Below, piece by piece: positions 6,802-14,746 of a stretch of 19,181 nt of DNA. Location: contig CABUCM010000046.1 of assembly GCA_902490005.1 (NCBI GenBank), forward strand, positions 1-19,181, written 5' to 3'. Position 1 is the stretch's first letter; each line of letters opens with the position of its first letter. A program made the position numbers and the translations under genes. Source of the stretch: an uncultured Ruminiclostridium sp. Lineage in GTDB: Bacteria > Bacillota > Clostridia > Oscillospirales > Acutalibacteraceae. A model generated the notes under the pieces. It made no database searches and was not told the origin of the DNA. It worked only from the letters and a program-made list of their open reading frames with translations.

Positions 6802-7461
6802 ATGCCAAAGATTCTGATCGTGGAGGATGACCAGACCATATCCAAGCTGATCGCCGCCAGCCTGAGCATTTCAGGGTATGAAAGCGTACCCTGTTTTGAC
6901 GGGAACGAGGCGGTACATATGGTGAAGAATGAGGAGTTTGACCTGATTCTGCTGGATATTATGCTGCCGGGAATGGATGGCTTTGAGGTTATGGAAAAAA
7001 TCAGGGAGACCGCCACGCCGGTGATCTTTTTAACCGCCATGGGGGATGTTTCCGACCGGGTGAAGGGATTGAAATCAGGCGCGGAGGACTACATCGTCAA
7101 GCCCTTTGAGCCGCTGGAGCTTTTGGCCAGGATTGAGATCGTCCTGCGCCGGTTTAACCGGGACCAGAAAAACCTGAGCTTTCGGGATATCACCGTGAAT
7201 ATGGTGGAGCGCAGCGTCCGCCGGGGCGGTGAGGTCATTGATTTGACCCCGAAGGAGTATGAGCTTCTGGTGCTGTTTTTAAAGCATCAGAACGTGGCCT
7301 TGAGCCGGGACAAAATCTTGATGGACGTGTGGGAGTGCTCGGCGAATATTGAAACCAGGACCGTGGACAACCATGTTCAGCGCCTGCGCAAGAAATTAGG
7401 GCTGGAGGATTGCCTGAAAACAGTCTTCAAAGTGGGATACCGTCTGGAAAACGACCTGTAA
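6802..7461 (+). CDS. OmpR/PhoB-family response regulator
   Basis: A 219-residue DNA-binding response regulator. The receiver domain (1-115) has the acidic pair Asp9-Asp10, the phospho-acceptor Asp52 in LLDIMLPG, Thr78 and Lys100 in IVKPFEP, so it should be fully phosphorylatable. A winged-helix output domain follows (about 125-218), with the LTPKEYELL and RTVDNHVQRLRKKL segments typical of the OmpR/PhoB group. AAGGAGAAGGGG precedes the ATG. The kinase gene follows after 33 bases and the VanY-type gene lies just before, so this pair probably controls a cell-wall response, possibly including its own operon. Target genes cannot be read from sequence. Confidence 0.95.
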   Translation: MPKILIVEDDQTISKLIAASLSISGYESVPCFDGNEAVHMVKNEEFDLILLDIMLPGMDGFEVMEKIRETATPVIFLTAMGDVSDRVKGLKSGAEDYIVKPFEPLELLARIEIVLRRFNRDQKNLSFRDITVNMVERSVRRGGEVIDLTPKEYELLVLFLKHQNVALSRDKILMDVWECSANIETRTVDNHVQRLRKKLGLEDCLKTVFKVGYRLENDL

Positions 7462-7494
7462 AACGGAGGGACGGAACCCGGAAAGGGGGATCCT

Positions 7495-8931
7495 ATGCGC
7501 TTTTGGCAGAAAATATTCCTGATTTCCCTGGCGGTGCTTACCATAGCGGTGAATACCATCGCCTATCTGCTGATCGGCAACAACCATCAGCTGAATAAAG
7601 AAAAAGAGATCAAATCCAGCCTGGATGAATACAGCATTGTGGTATCCTCGTTTCAGACCAATGTGCTTTATGAGCGCTACCGGTCCAGCGAGGCGGAGCT
7701 GGATGACAGCCAGATTACCCAAATCGCTCGGGAATTTTCTTATTTATTCACTCTGGATAATTTGTACATACAGCTGAATAACAGTGAGGAACGGGTGTTT
7801 TCCAATTTCTCACGGGATTTGCCGGCGAACCTCTATGAAAATGCGGACCAGCTCAGCGAGGGCAACGCCCGGGTGCTCATCAACGAGGATGAGGACAACC
7901 GGGTTTATCTGTATATCACATCCCCGGTGCTGATCCAGAGCAAAAACTATTATTTTACCACCATTAAGGATATCAGCAATATTTACGACGTCAAAAACGA
8001 CCAGCTTCGGTTTTTCAGCGTGCTGGGCCCCATTGTCTCCGTGGTGGTGGCGTTGATTATGCTGGTGATCTCCAAGCTGCTCACCAGCCGGATCAACCGG
8101 CTGCGGAAGTCCACCATGAAGGTGGCCAATGGGGAATATAACGCCATTGAGATTAAATCCAAGGACGAGATCGGCGAACTGACCGCGGACTTCAATACCA
8201 TGACGGAAGCGGTGAAGCAGAAGGTGGAAAAGCTGGAGGATACCGCGAGCGAACGGAAGGTTTTCATCGATAATATGACCCATGAGATGAAAACGCCGCT
8301 CACCTCCATCATCGGGTTTTCCGACCTGCTGCGAAGCGCCAGGCTGGATGACGAAACAGTCCACGATTATGCGGAAAGCATTTATAAAGAAGGAAGATAT
8401 CTCAAATCCATCTCCTCTAAGCTGATGGATCTGATTTTGCTGCGCCAAAAACCGGAAATGGCGGAAATAGACGTCCCCCATTTGGTGGAGGAAATTGATG
8501 AAAGCGTCCGGGCCATCGCCTCAAGCCGCCAGGTGGCGTTTTCCTCGGCGTCGGTCGAGGCAACGCTGGTGTGCGACAGGGAGCTGATTAAATCCCTGCT
8601 TTATAATCTGATCGACAACGCCATCAAAGCGTCCCAGCCCGGCACCTGCGTCACGCTGAACGCCTATTACACTAAGGACGGCGTACTGGAGTTTTCCGTG
8701 GCCGACCAGGGCATCGGGATTCCCAAGGAGGAGCTGGAAAAAATATTCGAGCCCTTCTACCGGGTGGACAAAGCCCGTTCCCGGAAATCCGGCGGCGCGG
8801 GCCTTGGGCTGGCCCTGTGTATGGAAATCGCCCACGCCCACGCCGCTTCCTTGGAAATTGAAAGCGAAGTGGGAAAGGGAACCTTGATCCGCCTGCGCTT
8901 TGACGGAAAGGGAAGGGGGACGGTGCTGTGA
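7495..8931 (+). CDS. Sensor histidine kinase of the wall-associated two-component pair
   Basis: A 478-residue membrane histidine kinase. One helix near residues 7-27 and a second near 172-195 enclose an extracytoplasmic sensor region of about 145 residues with no fold I recognise. A HAMP linker (about 196-248) leads to the phospho-acceptor helix FIDNMTHEMKTPLTS with His263. The ATPase domain has the N box (NLIDNAIKAS, Asn371 and Asn375), the G1 box DQGIGIP (Asp404) with the following FEPFYRVD segment, and the G2 box GGAGLGLAL. All catalytic parts are present. GGGGGATCC precedes the ATG. Its stop overlaps the GTG start of the next gene by two bases, so the unknown membrane protein downstream is translationally coupled and is a good candidate partner of this sensor. 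Confidence 0.95.
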   Translation: MRFWQKIFLISLAVLTIAVNTIAYLLIGNNHQLNKEKEIKSSLDEYSIVVSSFQTNVLYERYRSSEAELDDSQITQIAREFSYLFTLDNLYIQLNNSEERVFSNFSRDLPANLYENADQLSEGNARVLINEDEDNRVYLYITSPVLIQSKNYYFTTIKDISNIYDVKNDQLRFFSVLGPIVSVVVALIMLVISKLLTSRINRLRKSTMKVANGEYNAIEIKSKDEIGELTADFNTMTEAVKQKVEKLEDTASERKVFIDNMTHEMKTPLTSIIGFSDLLRSARLDDETVHDYAESIYKEGRYLKSISSKLMDLILLRQKPEMAEIDVPHLVEEIDESVRAIASSRQVAFSSASVEATLVCDRELIKSLLYNLIDNAIKASQPGTCVTLNAYYTKDGVLEFSVADQGIGIPKEELEKIFEPFYRVDKARSRKSGGAGLGLALCMEIAHAHAASLEIESEVGKGTLIRLRFDGKGRGTVL

Positions 8932-10115
8932 GATTTGATAAAAACACTGGAAAAACCGTGGCGTTTGCCTGCGTAATCTTATTTTCCGGTATTTTGTTTT
9001 CCACCTGGGTGCTGCCCGCCGCCACAGAGGACAGAAGCGACCAGGCCGCTGTGATGCCGGTGACCCTGAACAATCCTCAGAAAATCATTGAAAGCCCCAC
9101 GATTAAGGCGGATCCTTCTAAATTATATCCGCTGACCTATGGGCTTCGGGACCCTGTCAACAGCAGCCAGATCGACGAGACTATGCTCCAGGCAAAAAAC
9201 CTGTTTTTGAAAAACGTCAGCGAGGACGTGGAATTTTTATTTAACCTGAAAATCGACAGCGTTATCATGGAAAAATACGCGGAGATTTGGCGGCTTACGC
9301 CGGGAAAGGCAACGGTGCCTACAGAGCCGGAGCCGCCTCAGGCGCCTGATTCTTCCATCGTGTCTGACGATAACCCATCTTCTTCCAGCGGTGAGGTTGG
9401 AGAGCCTTCTGACGGCAATGCCTCGGAACCCGAAAATGGAGATTCCCAGGCTTCCGACATCCAAGAGCCAGTAGCGGGAGAAGCGGCTGAAAACAACTCC
9501 TCAGAGCCCTCAAGCTATGAAAAGGAGCTGGAAGCGCAGCGCCGCCAAGAGGAGTATGAAAAAGCGATGACGGAATATCAGCTTCAGCTTCAGGAATATG
9601 AGCGGTACCTTTTTGAGGAGCAATGGGGTGACGCGTTTTCCTTGGATATCCTTTTTACCGACGCGAAATCCACAACCTGGCGCGTCACCGCTTACGGCTA
9701 CGCCGATATGGTGTTCGCGCTGCACTGCGTCAAGGAAAATATCGAGGTGACCCCCGTGAGCATTTTCCAGGAAAGAAACCTGGATGTGGTGGATCCCAAT
9801 ACATTGAAAATGGACAACGCCATCGCCCTGTTCCGTTCCAGAATAGAGTCGGTGGAAGATGCCAATGATATTTATTTGAGCGGGGGATTTGTATATATCG
9901 ATCTGACCGTGGAGTCTCCAGCCTCTGAATACTATTGGCATATTTATGGCTGGACGCCGGAAGGGAACCGGATGCTGGTGGCCGGCTTCCGCGCCGACAG
10001 CAATACGCCTGTGTGTTACGCGCTGGTTCCCCCGGGAGATCATGTTTCCAGCCTTTTATTGAAATATGGTTATGATATGGGATACTATGACAACTCGGCT
10101 GGGTATGGATATTGA
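8928..10115 (+). CDS. Unrecognised anchored extracytoplasmic protein coupled to the histidine kinase
   Basis: A 395-residue protein I do not recognise. It starts with GTG overlapping the kinase stop (GTGA), with GGAAGGGGG upstream. A hydrophobic segment at about 11-30 should act as a signal anchor, leaving the rest outside. Residues about 35-125 form a folded region. Residues about 130-196 are a Ser/Pro/Glu/Asp-rich low-complexity linker. Residues about 197-233 are a charged heptad-like helix (YEKELEAQRRQEEYEKA and onward), probably coiled coil. Residues about 234-380 are a mixed alpha/beta domain, and the tail is Gly/Tyr-rich. The tight coupling to the kinase recalls accessory proteins such as YycH/YycI that tune WalK, but I see no sequence match and claim only a similar arrangement. 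Confidence 0.85.
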   Translation: MRFDKNTGKTVAFACVILFSGILFSTWVLPAATEDRSDQAAVMPVTLNNPQKIIESPTIKADPSKLYPLTYGLRDPVNSSQIDETMLQAKNLFLKNVSEDVEFLFNLKIDSVIMEKYAEIWRLTPGKATVPTEPEPPQAPDSSIVSDDNPSSSSGEVGEPSDGNASEPENGDSQASDIQEPVAGEAAENNSSEPSSYEKELEAQRRQEEYEKAMTEYQLQLQEYERYLFEEQWGDAFSLDILFTDAKSTTWRVTAYGYADMVFALHCVKENIEVTPVSIFQERNLDVVDPNTLKMDNAIALFRSRIESVEDANDIYLSGGFVYIDLTVESPASEYYWHIYGWTPEGNRMLVAGFRADSNTPVCYALVPPGDHVSSLLLKYGYDMGYYDNSAGYGY

Positions 10116-10133
10116 GTTTTTTTTCAGAAAGAC

Positions 10134-10162
10134 TTTCCACTTATGGGAAAATTTGATATAAT
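10134..10162 (+). promoter_or_regulatory. Extended -10 sigma-A promoter for gltX
   Basis: TTTCCA (10134-10139), a 17-bp spacer and a perfect TATAAT (10157-10162), with TG one base before the -10. Transcription would start near 10169, about 27 bases before the gltX start used here. Confidence 0.7.
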
Positions 10163-10195
10163 AATTCATTATGGAACAACAAAGGGGAAATGAAC

Positions 10196-11641
10196 ATGGA
10201 TGTCAGAACGCGGTACGCGCCAAGCCCCACCGGCTTTATGCATGTGGGAAACCTGCGAACAGCGCTTTACGAATATTTGATCGCCAAGTCTCAAGGCGGT
10301 AAGTTCATCTTGCGGATCGAGGATACCGACCAGGAGCGCCTGGTGGAAGGCGCCGTGGACGTGATTTACCGGACCTTGGCTTTGGTGGGCCTGAAACACG
10401 ACGAAGGCCCGGATGTGGGCGGGCAATACGGTCCTTACGTCCAGAGCCAGCGAAAGGATACGTACAAGCCTTATGCCGAACAATTGGTGAAAGAGGGTAA
10501 GGCCTATTACTGCTTCTGCACCAAGGAACGGCTGGACGCTCTTCACCAGGAGCAGGGAGTAGGCGGCGGCTATGACCGCCATTGCCGCGATCTGCCCCAG
10601 GAAGAGGTGGACAAGCTTCTGGCCCAGGGGGTCCCTTATGTGATTCGCCAGAAAATGCCTCTGGAGGGTTCCACTACGTTCCAGGATGCGGTTTACGGGG
10701 CAATCACGGTGGAGAACAAGGAGCTGGAGGACCAGATCCTTCTGAAGGCTGACGGCTACCCCACCTATAATTTCGCCAATGTCATCGACGACCACAGCAT
10801 GAACATCACTCACGTGGTGCGCGGCTGCGAATATTTGTCCTCCGCCCCGAAATATAACCTTCTGTACGAGGCTTTTGGCTGGCAGGTTCCCACTTATGTG
10901 CATCTGCCGCTGATTATGGGGAAAAATGAGGATGGCAGCGTTTCCAAGCTGTCCAAGCGCCACGGCGCTACCAGCTTTGAGGATTTGATGCAGGACGGCT
11001 ATCTGCCGGAGGCCATCACCAACTATATCGCCTTGCTGGGCTGGTGTCCCAAGGATAATCAGGAGATGTTTACCCTTAGGGAACTGGAGGAAAACTTCTC
11101 CATTGACGGCATCAGCAAATCTCCAGCCGTGTTTGATTACGATAAGCTGACCTGGTTCAACGGGGAATATCTCCGCGGCAAAACTCCGGCGGAATTTCTT
11201 CAGCTGGCAAAGCCCTATTTCCAGCAGGTGTTTTCAGATACGGAAGCCCCTTATGAAAAGCTGGTGGAAATCCTTCAGCCCCGTGTCACCAAGCTGACTC
11301 AGATTCCGGAAATGATCGGCTTTTTCAAAAATCTTCCCGAATATGAAAAAGAACTGTTCATCAATAAAAAAAGTAAAACCAATCTGGAAAATTCCAAGGC
11401 GGTTTTAAAAGACGCTATCGCCTTTCTGGAGGCCCTGCCCAATTGGGACCACGACGGGATTCATGACCGCTTGATTCAATACGCCCAGGAGAAGGAACTG
11501 AAAAACGGGACGGTCATGTGGCCGGTGCGGATTGCCGCAGCGGGACAAATGGTCACTCCCGGGGGCGCCATTGAGATTTTAGAGATTTTAGGCCGGGAGG
11601 AAAGCCTCAGGCGCCTTCGCCTCGGCCTGGCGAAATTATAA
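10196..11641 (+). CDS. gltX: Glutamyl-tRNA synthetase
   Basis: A 481-residue class I aminoacyl-tRNA synthetase that charges tRNA-Glu with glutamate. The Rossmann catalytic half opens with RYAPSPTGFMHVGNLRTALY, with the HIGH-type signature HVGN at 16-19. The KMSKS-type loop is KLSKRHG at 251-257. The C-terminal half is the helical anticodon-binding region. Length and motifs are normal for bacterial GluRS. I take the ATG at 10196 (MDVRTRYAPS) because AAAGGGG is eight bases upstream; an ATG two codons earlier at 10190 would be only about two bases from it. It is followed after 16 bases by glnS, so both enzymes are probably co-transcribed from the promoter at 10134. Whether it also charges tRNA-Gln cannot be judged by eye. 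Confidence 0.96.
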   Translation: MDVRTRYAPSPTGFMHVGNLRTALYEYLIAKSQGGKFILRIEDTDQERLVEGAVDVIYRTLALVGLKHDEGPDVGGQYGPYVQSQRKDTYKPYAEQLVKEGKAYYCFCTKERLDALHQEQGVGGGYDRHCRDLPQEEVDKLLAQGVPYVIRQKMPLEGSTTFQDAVYGAITVENKELEDQILLKADGYPTYNFANVIDDHSMNITHVVRGCEYLSSAPKYNLLYEAFGWQVPTYVHLPLIMGKNEDGSVSKLSKRHGATSFEDLMQDGYLPEAITNYIALLGWCPKDNQEMFTLRELEENFSIDGISKSPAVFDYDKLTWFNGEYLRGKTPAEFLQLAKPYFQQVFSDTEAPYEKLVEILQPRVTKLTQIPEMIGFFKNLPEYEKELFINKKSKTNLENSKAVLKDAIAFLEALPNWDHDGIHDRLIQYAQEKELKNGTVMWPVRIAAAGQMVTPGGAIEILEILGREESLRRLRLGLAKL

Positions 11642-11657
11642 GAAGGAGGCATATTGT

Positions 11658-13355
11658 ATGCCGGAAATTGTAAAGCCAGCGGAGGGGGAAGAAACCCCGT
11701 CCAATTTCATACAGGACTATATTGTGGAGGATTTAAAAGAGGGGGGCCAGTTTGAGGGAAAACGGGTTCACACCCGGTTTCCTCCGGAGCCTAACGGTTA
11801 CCTGCATATCGGACACGCCAAGGCCATCTGCATCGATTTCGGCACGGCGGAAAGATTCAACGGCCTGTGCAACCTGAGAATGGACGATACCAACCCCACC
11901 AAGGAAGACGTGGAATATGTGGACGCCATCAAGGAGGACATTCATTGGCTGGGGTTTGACTGGGGCGACCGGTTTTATTATGCCTCGGACTATTTTGAGA
12001 AAATGTATGAGTACGCCTGCCGGCTGATTGAAAAAGGCTTGGCCTATGTGTGCCAGCTGACTCCCGAGCAAATGCGGGAAAACCGTGGCGACCTGACCCA
12101 CCCGGCGGTGAGCCCTTACCGGGACAGGCCCAAGGAGGAAAGCCTGGATTTGTTCCGCAGAATGCGGGCGGGAGAGTTTGAAGACGGCAAAATGACCCTG
12201 CGGGCCAAAATTGATTTGGCCTCCGGGAATTTTAATATGCGCGACCCGGTCATCTACCGGATCAACCGGGCGAAGCACCACCGCACCGGGAATGCCTGGT
12301 GCATTTATCCCATGTATGATTTTGCCCATCCCATCGAGGACATGCTGGAGGGGGTTACCCATTCCTTGTGTTCTTTGGAATTTGAGGACCACCGTCCCCT
12401 GTACGACTGGGTGGCGGACCATGTGGACGGCCCCTGCAAGCCCAGGCAGATTGAGTTTGCCCGGTTGGGTATCGACCATACGGTGATGAGCAAGCGGAAG
12501 CTGCGGGCATTGGTGGAAAACAACTATGTTTCCGGCTGGGATGATCCCAGAATGCCTACTTTGGGCGGCCTGAGAAGAAGGGGGTATACCCCGGCGTCTA
12601 TCCGGAATTTCTGCGATAGAATCGGTGTTTCCAAGGTGAATTCCGTGGTGGATTACGGCTTTCTAGAGCACTGCCTCCGGGAGGATTTGAACCTGAACGC
12701 CCAGCGCACCATGGCGGTGCTGCGGCCCATCAAGCTGATTTTGACCAATTACCCCGCGGATAAAACCGAAACCTTTGAGGTGGAGAACAATCCCAACCGC
12801 CCGGAGGACGGCACCCGCACGGTGACCTTTTCCCGGGAGCTTTACATCGAGGCCGACGACTTTATGGAGGAGCCTGTGAAGGGCTATTTCCGGCTGTTCC
12901 CCGGCAACGAGGTGCGGCTGAAAACCACCTATATCGTCCGTTGCACCGGCTGCAAAAAGGACGAAAACGGCAACGTGGTGGAGGTTTACGCGGAATACGA
13001 TCCCGAGACCCGGGGGGGCAATACTCCGGACGGCAGAAAGATTAAAGGCACTATCCATTGGGCGGACGCCAAAACCGCGTTAGACGCGGAGGTGCGGCTG
13101 TATGACAACCTGTTTCTGGACCCGGAGCCGGAGGCAGGCGACAAGGACTTTTTGACCTTGCTGAATCCTGATTCTCTGGAGGTTCTCACCGGCTGTAAAA
13201 TAGAGCAGGGGTTAAAGGACGCCGAGGCGCCAAGGTCCTTCCAGTTTATGAGGCTGGGTTATTTTTGCCTGGATAACAAGGACAGCAAGCCCGGCAAGCT
13301 GGTGTTTAACCGGTCGGTGTCTTTGAAGGATAGCTTTAAGCCAAAGAAAAAATAA
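11658..13355 (+). CDS. glnS: Glutaminyl-tRNA synthetase
   Basis: A 565-residue class I synthetase that charges tRNA-Gln directly with glutamine. The catalytic core shows RFPPEPNGYLHIGHAK with HIGH at 50-53, the LRMDDTNPTKE segment of the GluRS/GlnRS family, and the KMSKS-type VMSKRKL at 276-282. The C-terminal beta-barrel anticodon-binding domain is complete (about 340-560). The PPEPNG form of the first motif, together with total length, separates GlnRS from GluRS. AAGGAGG lies upstream of the ATG. Many Gram-positives make Gln-tRNA by GatCAB amidation instead, and GlnRS in clostridia is usually explained by ancient transfer; that is family knowledge, not something this sequence proves. A terminator follows at once, so gltX-glnS is a two-gene unit. 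Confidence 0.96.
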   Translation: MPEIVKPAEGEETPSNFIQDYIVEDLKEGGQFEGKRVHTRFPPEPNGYLHIGHAKAICIDFGTAERFNGLCNLRMDDTNPTKEDVEYVDAIKEDIHWLGFDWGDRFYYASDYFEKMYEYACRLIEKGLAYVCQLTPEQMRENRGDLTHPAVSPYRDRPKEESLDLFRRMRAGEFEDGKMTLRAKIDLASGNFNMRDPVIYRINRAKHHRTGNAWCIYPMYDFAHPIEDMLEGVTHSLCSLEFEDHRPLYDWVADHVDGPCKPRQIEFARLGIDHTVMSKRKLRALVENNYVSGWDDPRMPTLGGLRRRGYTPASIRNFCDRIGVSKVNSVVDYGFLEHCLREDLNLNAQRTMAVLRPIKLILTNYPADKTETFEVENNPNRPEDGTRTVTFSRELYIEADDFMEEPVKGYFRLFPGNEVRLKTTYIVRCTGCKKDENGNVVEVYAEYDPETRGGNTPDGRKIKGTIHWADAKTALDAEVRLYDNLFLDPEPEAGDKDFLTLLNPDSLEVLTGCKIEQGLKDAEAPRSFQFMRLGYFCLDNKDSKPGKLVFNRSVSLKDSFKPKKK

Positions 13356-13369
13356 GGATGAAAGAAGGC

Positions 13370-13405
13370 GGGAATTACGGTTCGTCTGTAATTCCCTCTT
13401 TTTTT
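13370..13405 (+). terminator. Rho-independent terminator of gltX-glnS
   Basis: GGGAATTAC (13370-13378) pairs perfectly with GTAATTCCC (13388-13396) around a 9-nt loop, followed by TCTTTTTTT. It starts 15 bases after the glnS stop. A separate 12-bp perfect palindrome, AAAACATGTTTT, lies a little downstream near 13422-13433. Confidence 0.9.
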
Positions 13406-13488
13406 GATGAGCGGCGTCTGAAAACATGTTTTTCTCCGTCGGTTCATAAGATAAAAAGAGTGACAGCAAAAAGCAGGGAGATGACAGC

Positions 13489-14355
13489 ATGGAAATGATC
13501 CTAGAATATTTAAAATCCGTTTTATTCGGCATCGTACAGGGTATCACCGAATGGCTGCCTATCAGCAGCACGGGCCACTTGATTCTGCTGAATCAGTTCA
13601 CTCCGCTGACGGTTGCGGCGGACCCGGCGCGGAACCAGGAGTTTTTCGACATGTTCAAGGTGCTGATTCAATTCGGCTCCATTCTGGCGGTTGTGGTGCT
13701 TTATTTCCACAAGCTGAATCCGTTTTCCCCTAAGAAAACACAGCGGGAAAAGAAAAACACCTTCTCCTTGTGGGGCAAGGTGCTGGTAGCCAGCGTGCCC
13801 GCCGGGATCATTGGGATTTTGTTTAACGATACCATCGACAGCGTTCTTTCCACTCCCTATGTGATCGCGGCGACTTTAATCATTTACGGCGTGCTTTTCC
13901 TTGTCTTGGAAAGCCGGAACAAGCAGCCCAAAGTAAAAAAGTTTTCCGAGCTTACCTACCAAATGGCCCTGCTCATCGGCGTGTGCCAGATGCTGGCGCT
14001 GATCCCGGGCACCTCGCGGTCGGGCGCTACCATTCTCGGCGCCGTATTCCTGGGCTGTTCCCGTTTTGTGGCCGCGGAGTTTTCCTTCTTCCTGGCGATT
14101 CCCGCCATGCTGGGGGCCAGCGGCGTGAAGATCCTCATTTTCCTGGTGAAGGGCGGCGGTTTCTCCGGCTCCGAGCTGGGCATTCTGCTGGTCGGCATGC
14201 TGGTTTCCTTTATTGTGTCTATGTTTGCGATCCGTTTCCTGATGGGCTTTATCAAAAAGCACGATTTCAAGGCTTTCGGATGGTACCGCATCGTTTTAGG
14301 CGTCGTGGTAGTGCTGTATTTTGCCCTATCCGGCGCGCAGATGATGCCGGTGTGA
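13489..14355 (+). CDS. uppP: Undecaprenyl-diphosphate phosphatase (BacA/UppP)
   Basis: A 288-residue polytopic membrane phosphatase that converts undecaprenyl diphosphate to the monophosphate, recycling the lipid carrier for peptidoglycan and other wall polymers. Loss of recycling causes bacitracin sensitivity in known species. The first signature, GIVQGITEWLPISSTGH, carries Glu21, Ser27 and His30; the second, LIPGTSRSGAT, carries Arg177. Both are essential in characterised members and intact here. About eight hydrophobic segments are visible, as in the family. The start at 13489 has CAGGGAG upstream; a Met two codons later is possible. It is a single gene between two terminators. Its position downstream of a wall-remodelling two-component operon is suggestive, but gltX-glnS lies between them. 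Confidence 0.95.
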   Translation: MEMILEYLKSVLFGIVQGITEWLPISSTGHLILLNQFTPLTVAADPARNQEFFDMFKVLIQFGSILAVVVLYFHKLNPFSPKKTQREKKNTFSLWGKVLVASVPAGIIGILFNDTIDSVLSTPYVIAATLIIYGVLFLVLESRNKQPKVKKFSELTYQMALLIGVCQMLALIPGTSRSGATILGAVFLGCSRFVAAEFSFFLAIPAMLGASGVKILIFLVKGGGFSGSELGILLVGMLVSFIVSMFAIRFLMGFIKKHDFKAFGWYRIVLGVVVVLYFALSGAQMMPV

Positions 14356-14384
14356 TTTTTTCTGACGCTTCCATTTTTTGAATG

Positions 14385-14416
14385 AAAAGGCCGGGGCCTA
14401 TAGGCCCCGGCCTTTT
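14385..14416. terminator. 32-bp perfect palindrome, bidirectional terminator
   Basis: AAAAGGCCGGGGCC (14385-14398) pairs perfectly with 14403-14416 around TATA, so the whole 32 bp is its own reverse complement. It ends with TTTT in both directions. It lies 29 bases after uppP and also covers the last codons of the minus-strand DUF6794-like remnant. The U-tracts are short, so efficiency is uncertain. Confidence 0.75.
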
Positions 14417-14664
14417 AAACTGAGATAAAATAGTTGTATTACCAAAGACGACATATCATCTTTCGTGAAAACACCATGCCGGATAAACAGCCCATACAAT
14501 CTTGAATCCGAGTGTAATCATACGTTTCGGATCCAAGTGCCAAGACCCCAATGGTATTGATCCAAGTCCGCGTAGGAAGTATTCATAAATCGATGGTAAA
14601 AAGCAGGCGTATAGTGCGTTTTCAGGATTTCAAAGCTTCTTATGATTTCCTCGAATAATTCCAT
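14398..14664 (-). pseudogene. DUF6794-like small protein gene broken by an in-frame TGA
   Basis: The frame starts at the ATG whose first base is 14664, with GAGGTGAT (14668-14675) upstream. It gives 48 residues, MELFEEIIRSFEILKTHYTP and onward, ending GLGTWIRNV, then TGA (14518-14520). The same frame continues without further stops as LHSDSRLYGLFIRHG...TKDDMSSLVIQLFYL to a TAG at 14398-14400 inside the palindrome. The pattern GLGxWIRN...SRL...F...G...DDMSS is that of DUF6794-type proteins as I remember them, where a Trp follows IRNN; one TGG-to-TGA change explains the break. The usual ending after DDMS, a Leu-Asn-Gly-rich helix, is also missing. The family's function is unknown. Other genes here end in TGA, so recoding is unlikely. 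A 48-residue peptide may still be made. Confidence 0.65.
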
Positions 14665-14682
14665 AAAATCACCTCAAAATAG

Positions 14683-14711
14683 ATTATAGGTCAATTTAAC
14701 CCTAAAGTCGA
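14683..14711 (-). promoter_or_regulatory. Promoter of the DUF6794-like remnant
   Basis: On the minus strand, TCGACT (14706-14711), a 17-bp spacer and a perfect TATAAT (14683-14688). It overlaps one of the two ATAGGTCAATTT repeats. The promoter and the ribosome binding site look intact although the gene is broken. Confidence 0.55.
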
Positions 14712-14722
14712 TAGGTCAATTT
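14686..14722. repeat. Two 12-bp direct repeats, candidate operator
   Basis: ATAGGTCAATTT occurs at 14686-14697 and again at 14711-14722, 25 bp apart (close to two and a half helical turns). Both lie in the divergent gap between the DUF6794-like remnant and the XRE regulator gene, and the first touches the minus-strand -10. Autoregulation by the XRE protein is a reasonable inference, not shown. Confidence 0.5.
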
Positions 14723-14746
14723 GTCATAATTGTTTTGGTGATGGAA

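Noticed and set aside
10092..10124. A terminator after the 395-residue unknown gene
   Set aside because: There is an eight-T run, but the only stem in front (AACTC/GAGTT) is 5 bp with a 17-nt loop, too weak to call.
14518..14520. Selenocysteine or tryptophan recoding at the TGA
   Set aside because: Several genes here end in TGA (pyrI, feoB, the kinase), there is no evident SECIS-like hairpin just after it, and the gene is also truncated at its end, so decay is simpler.
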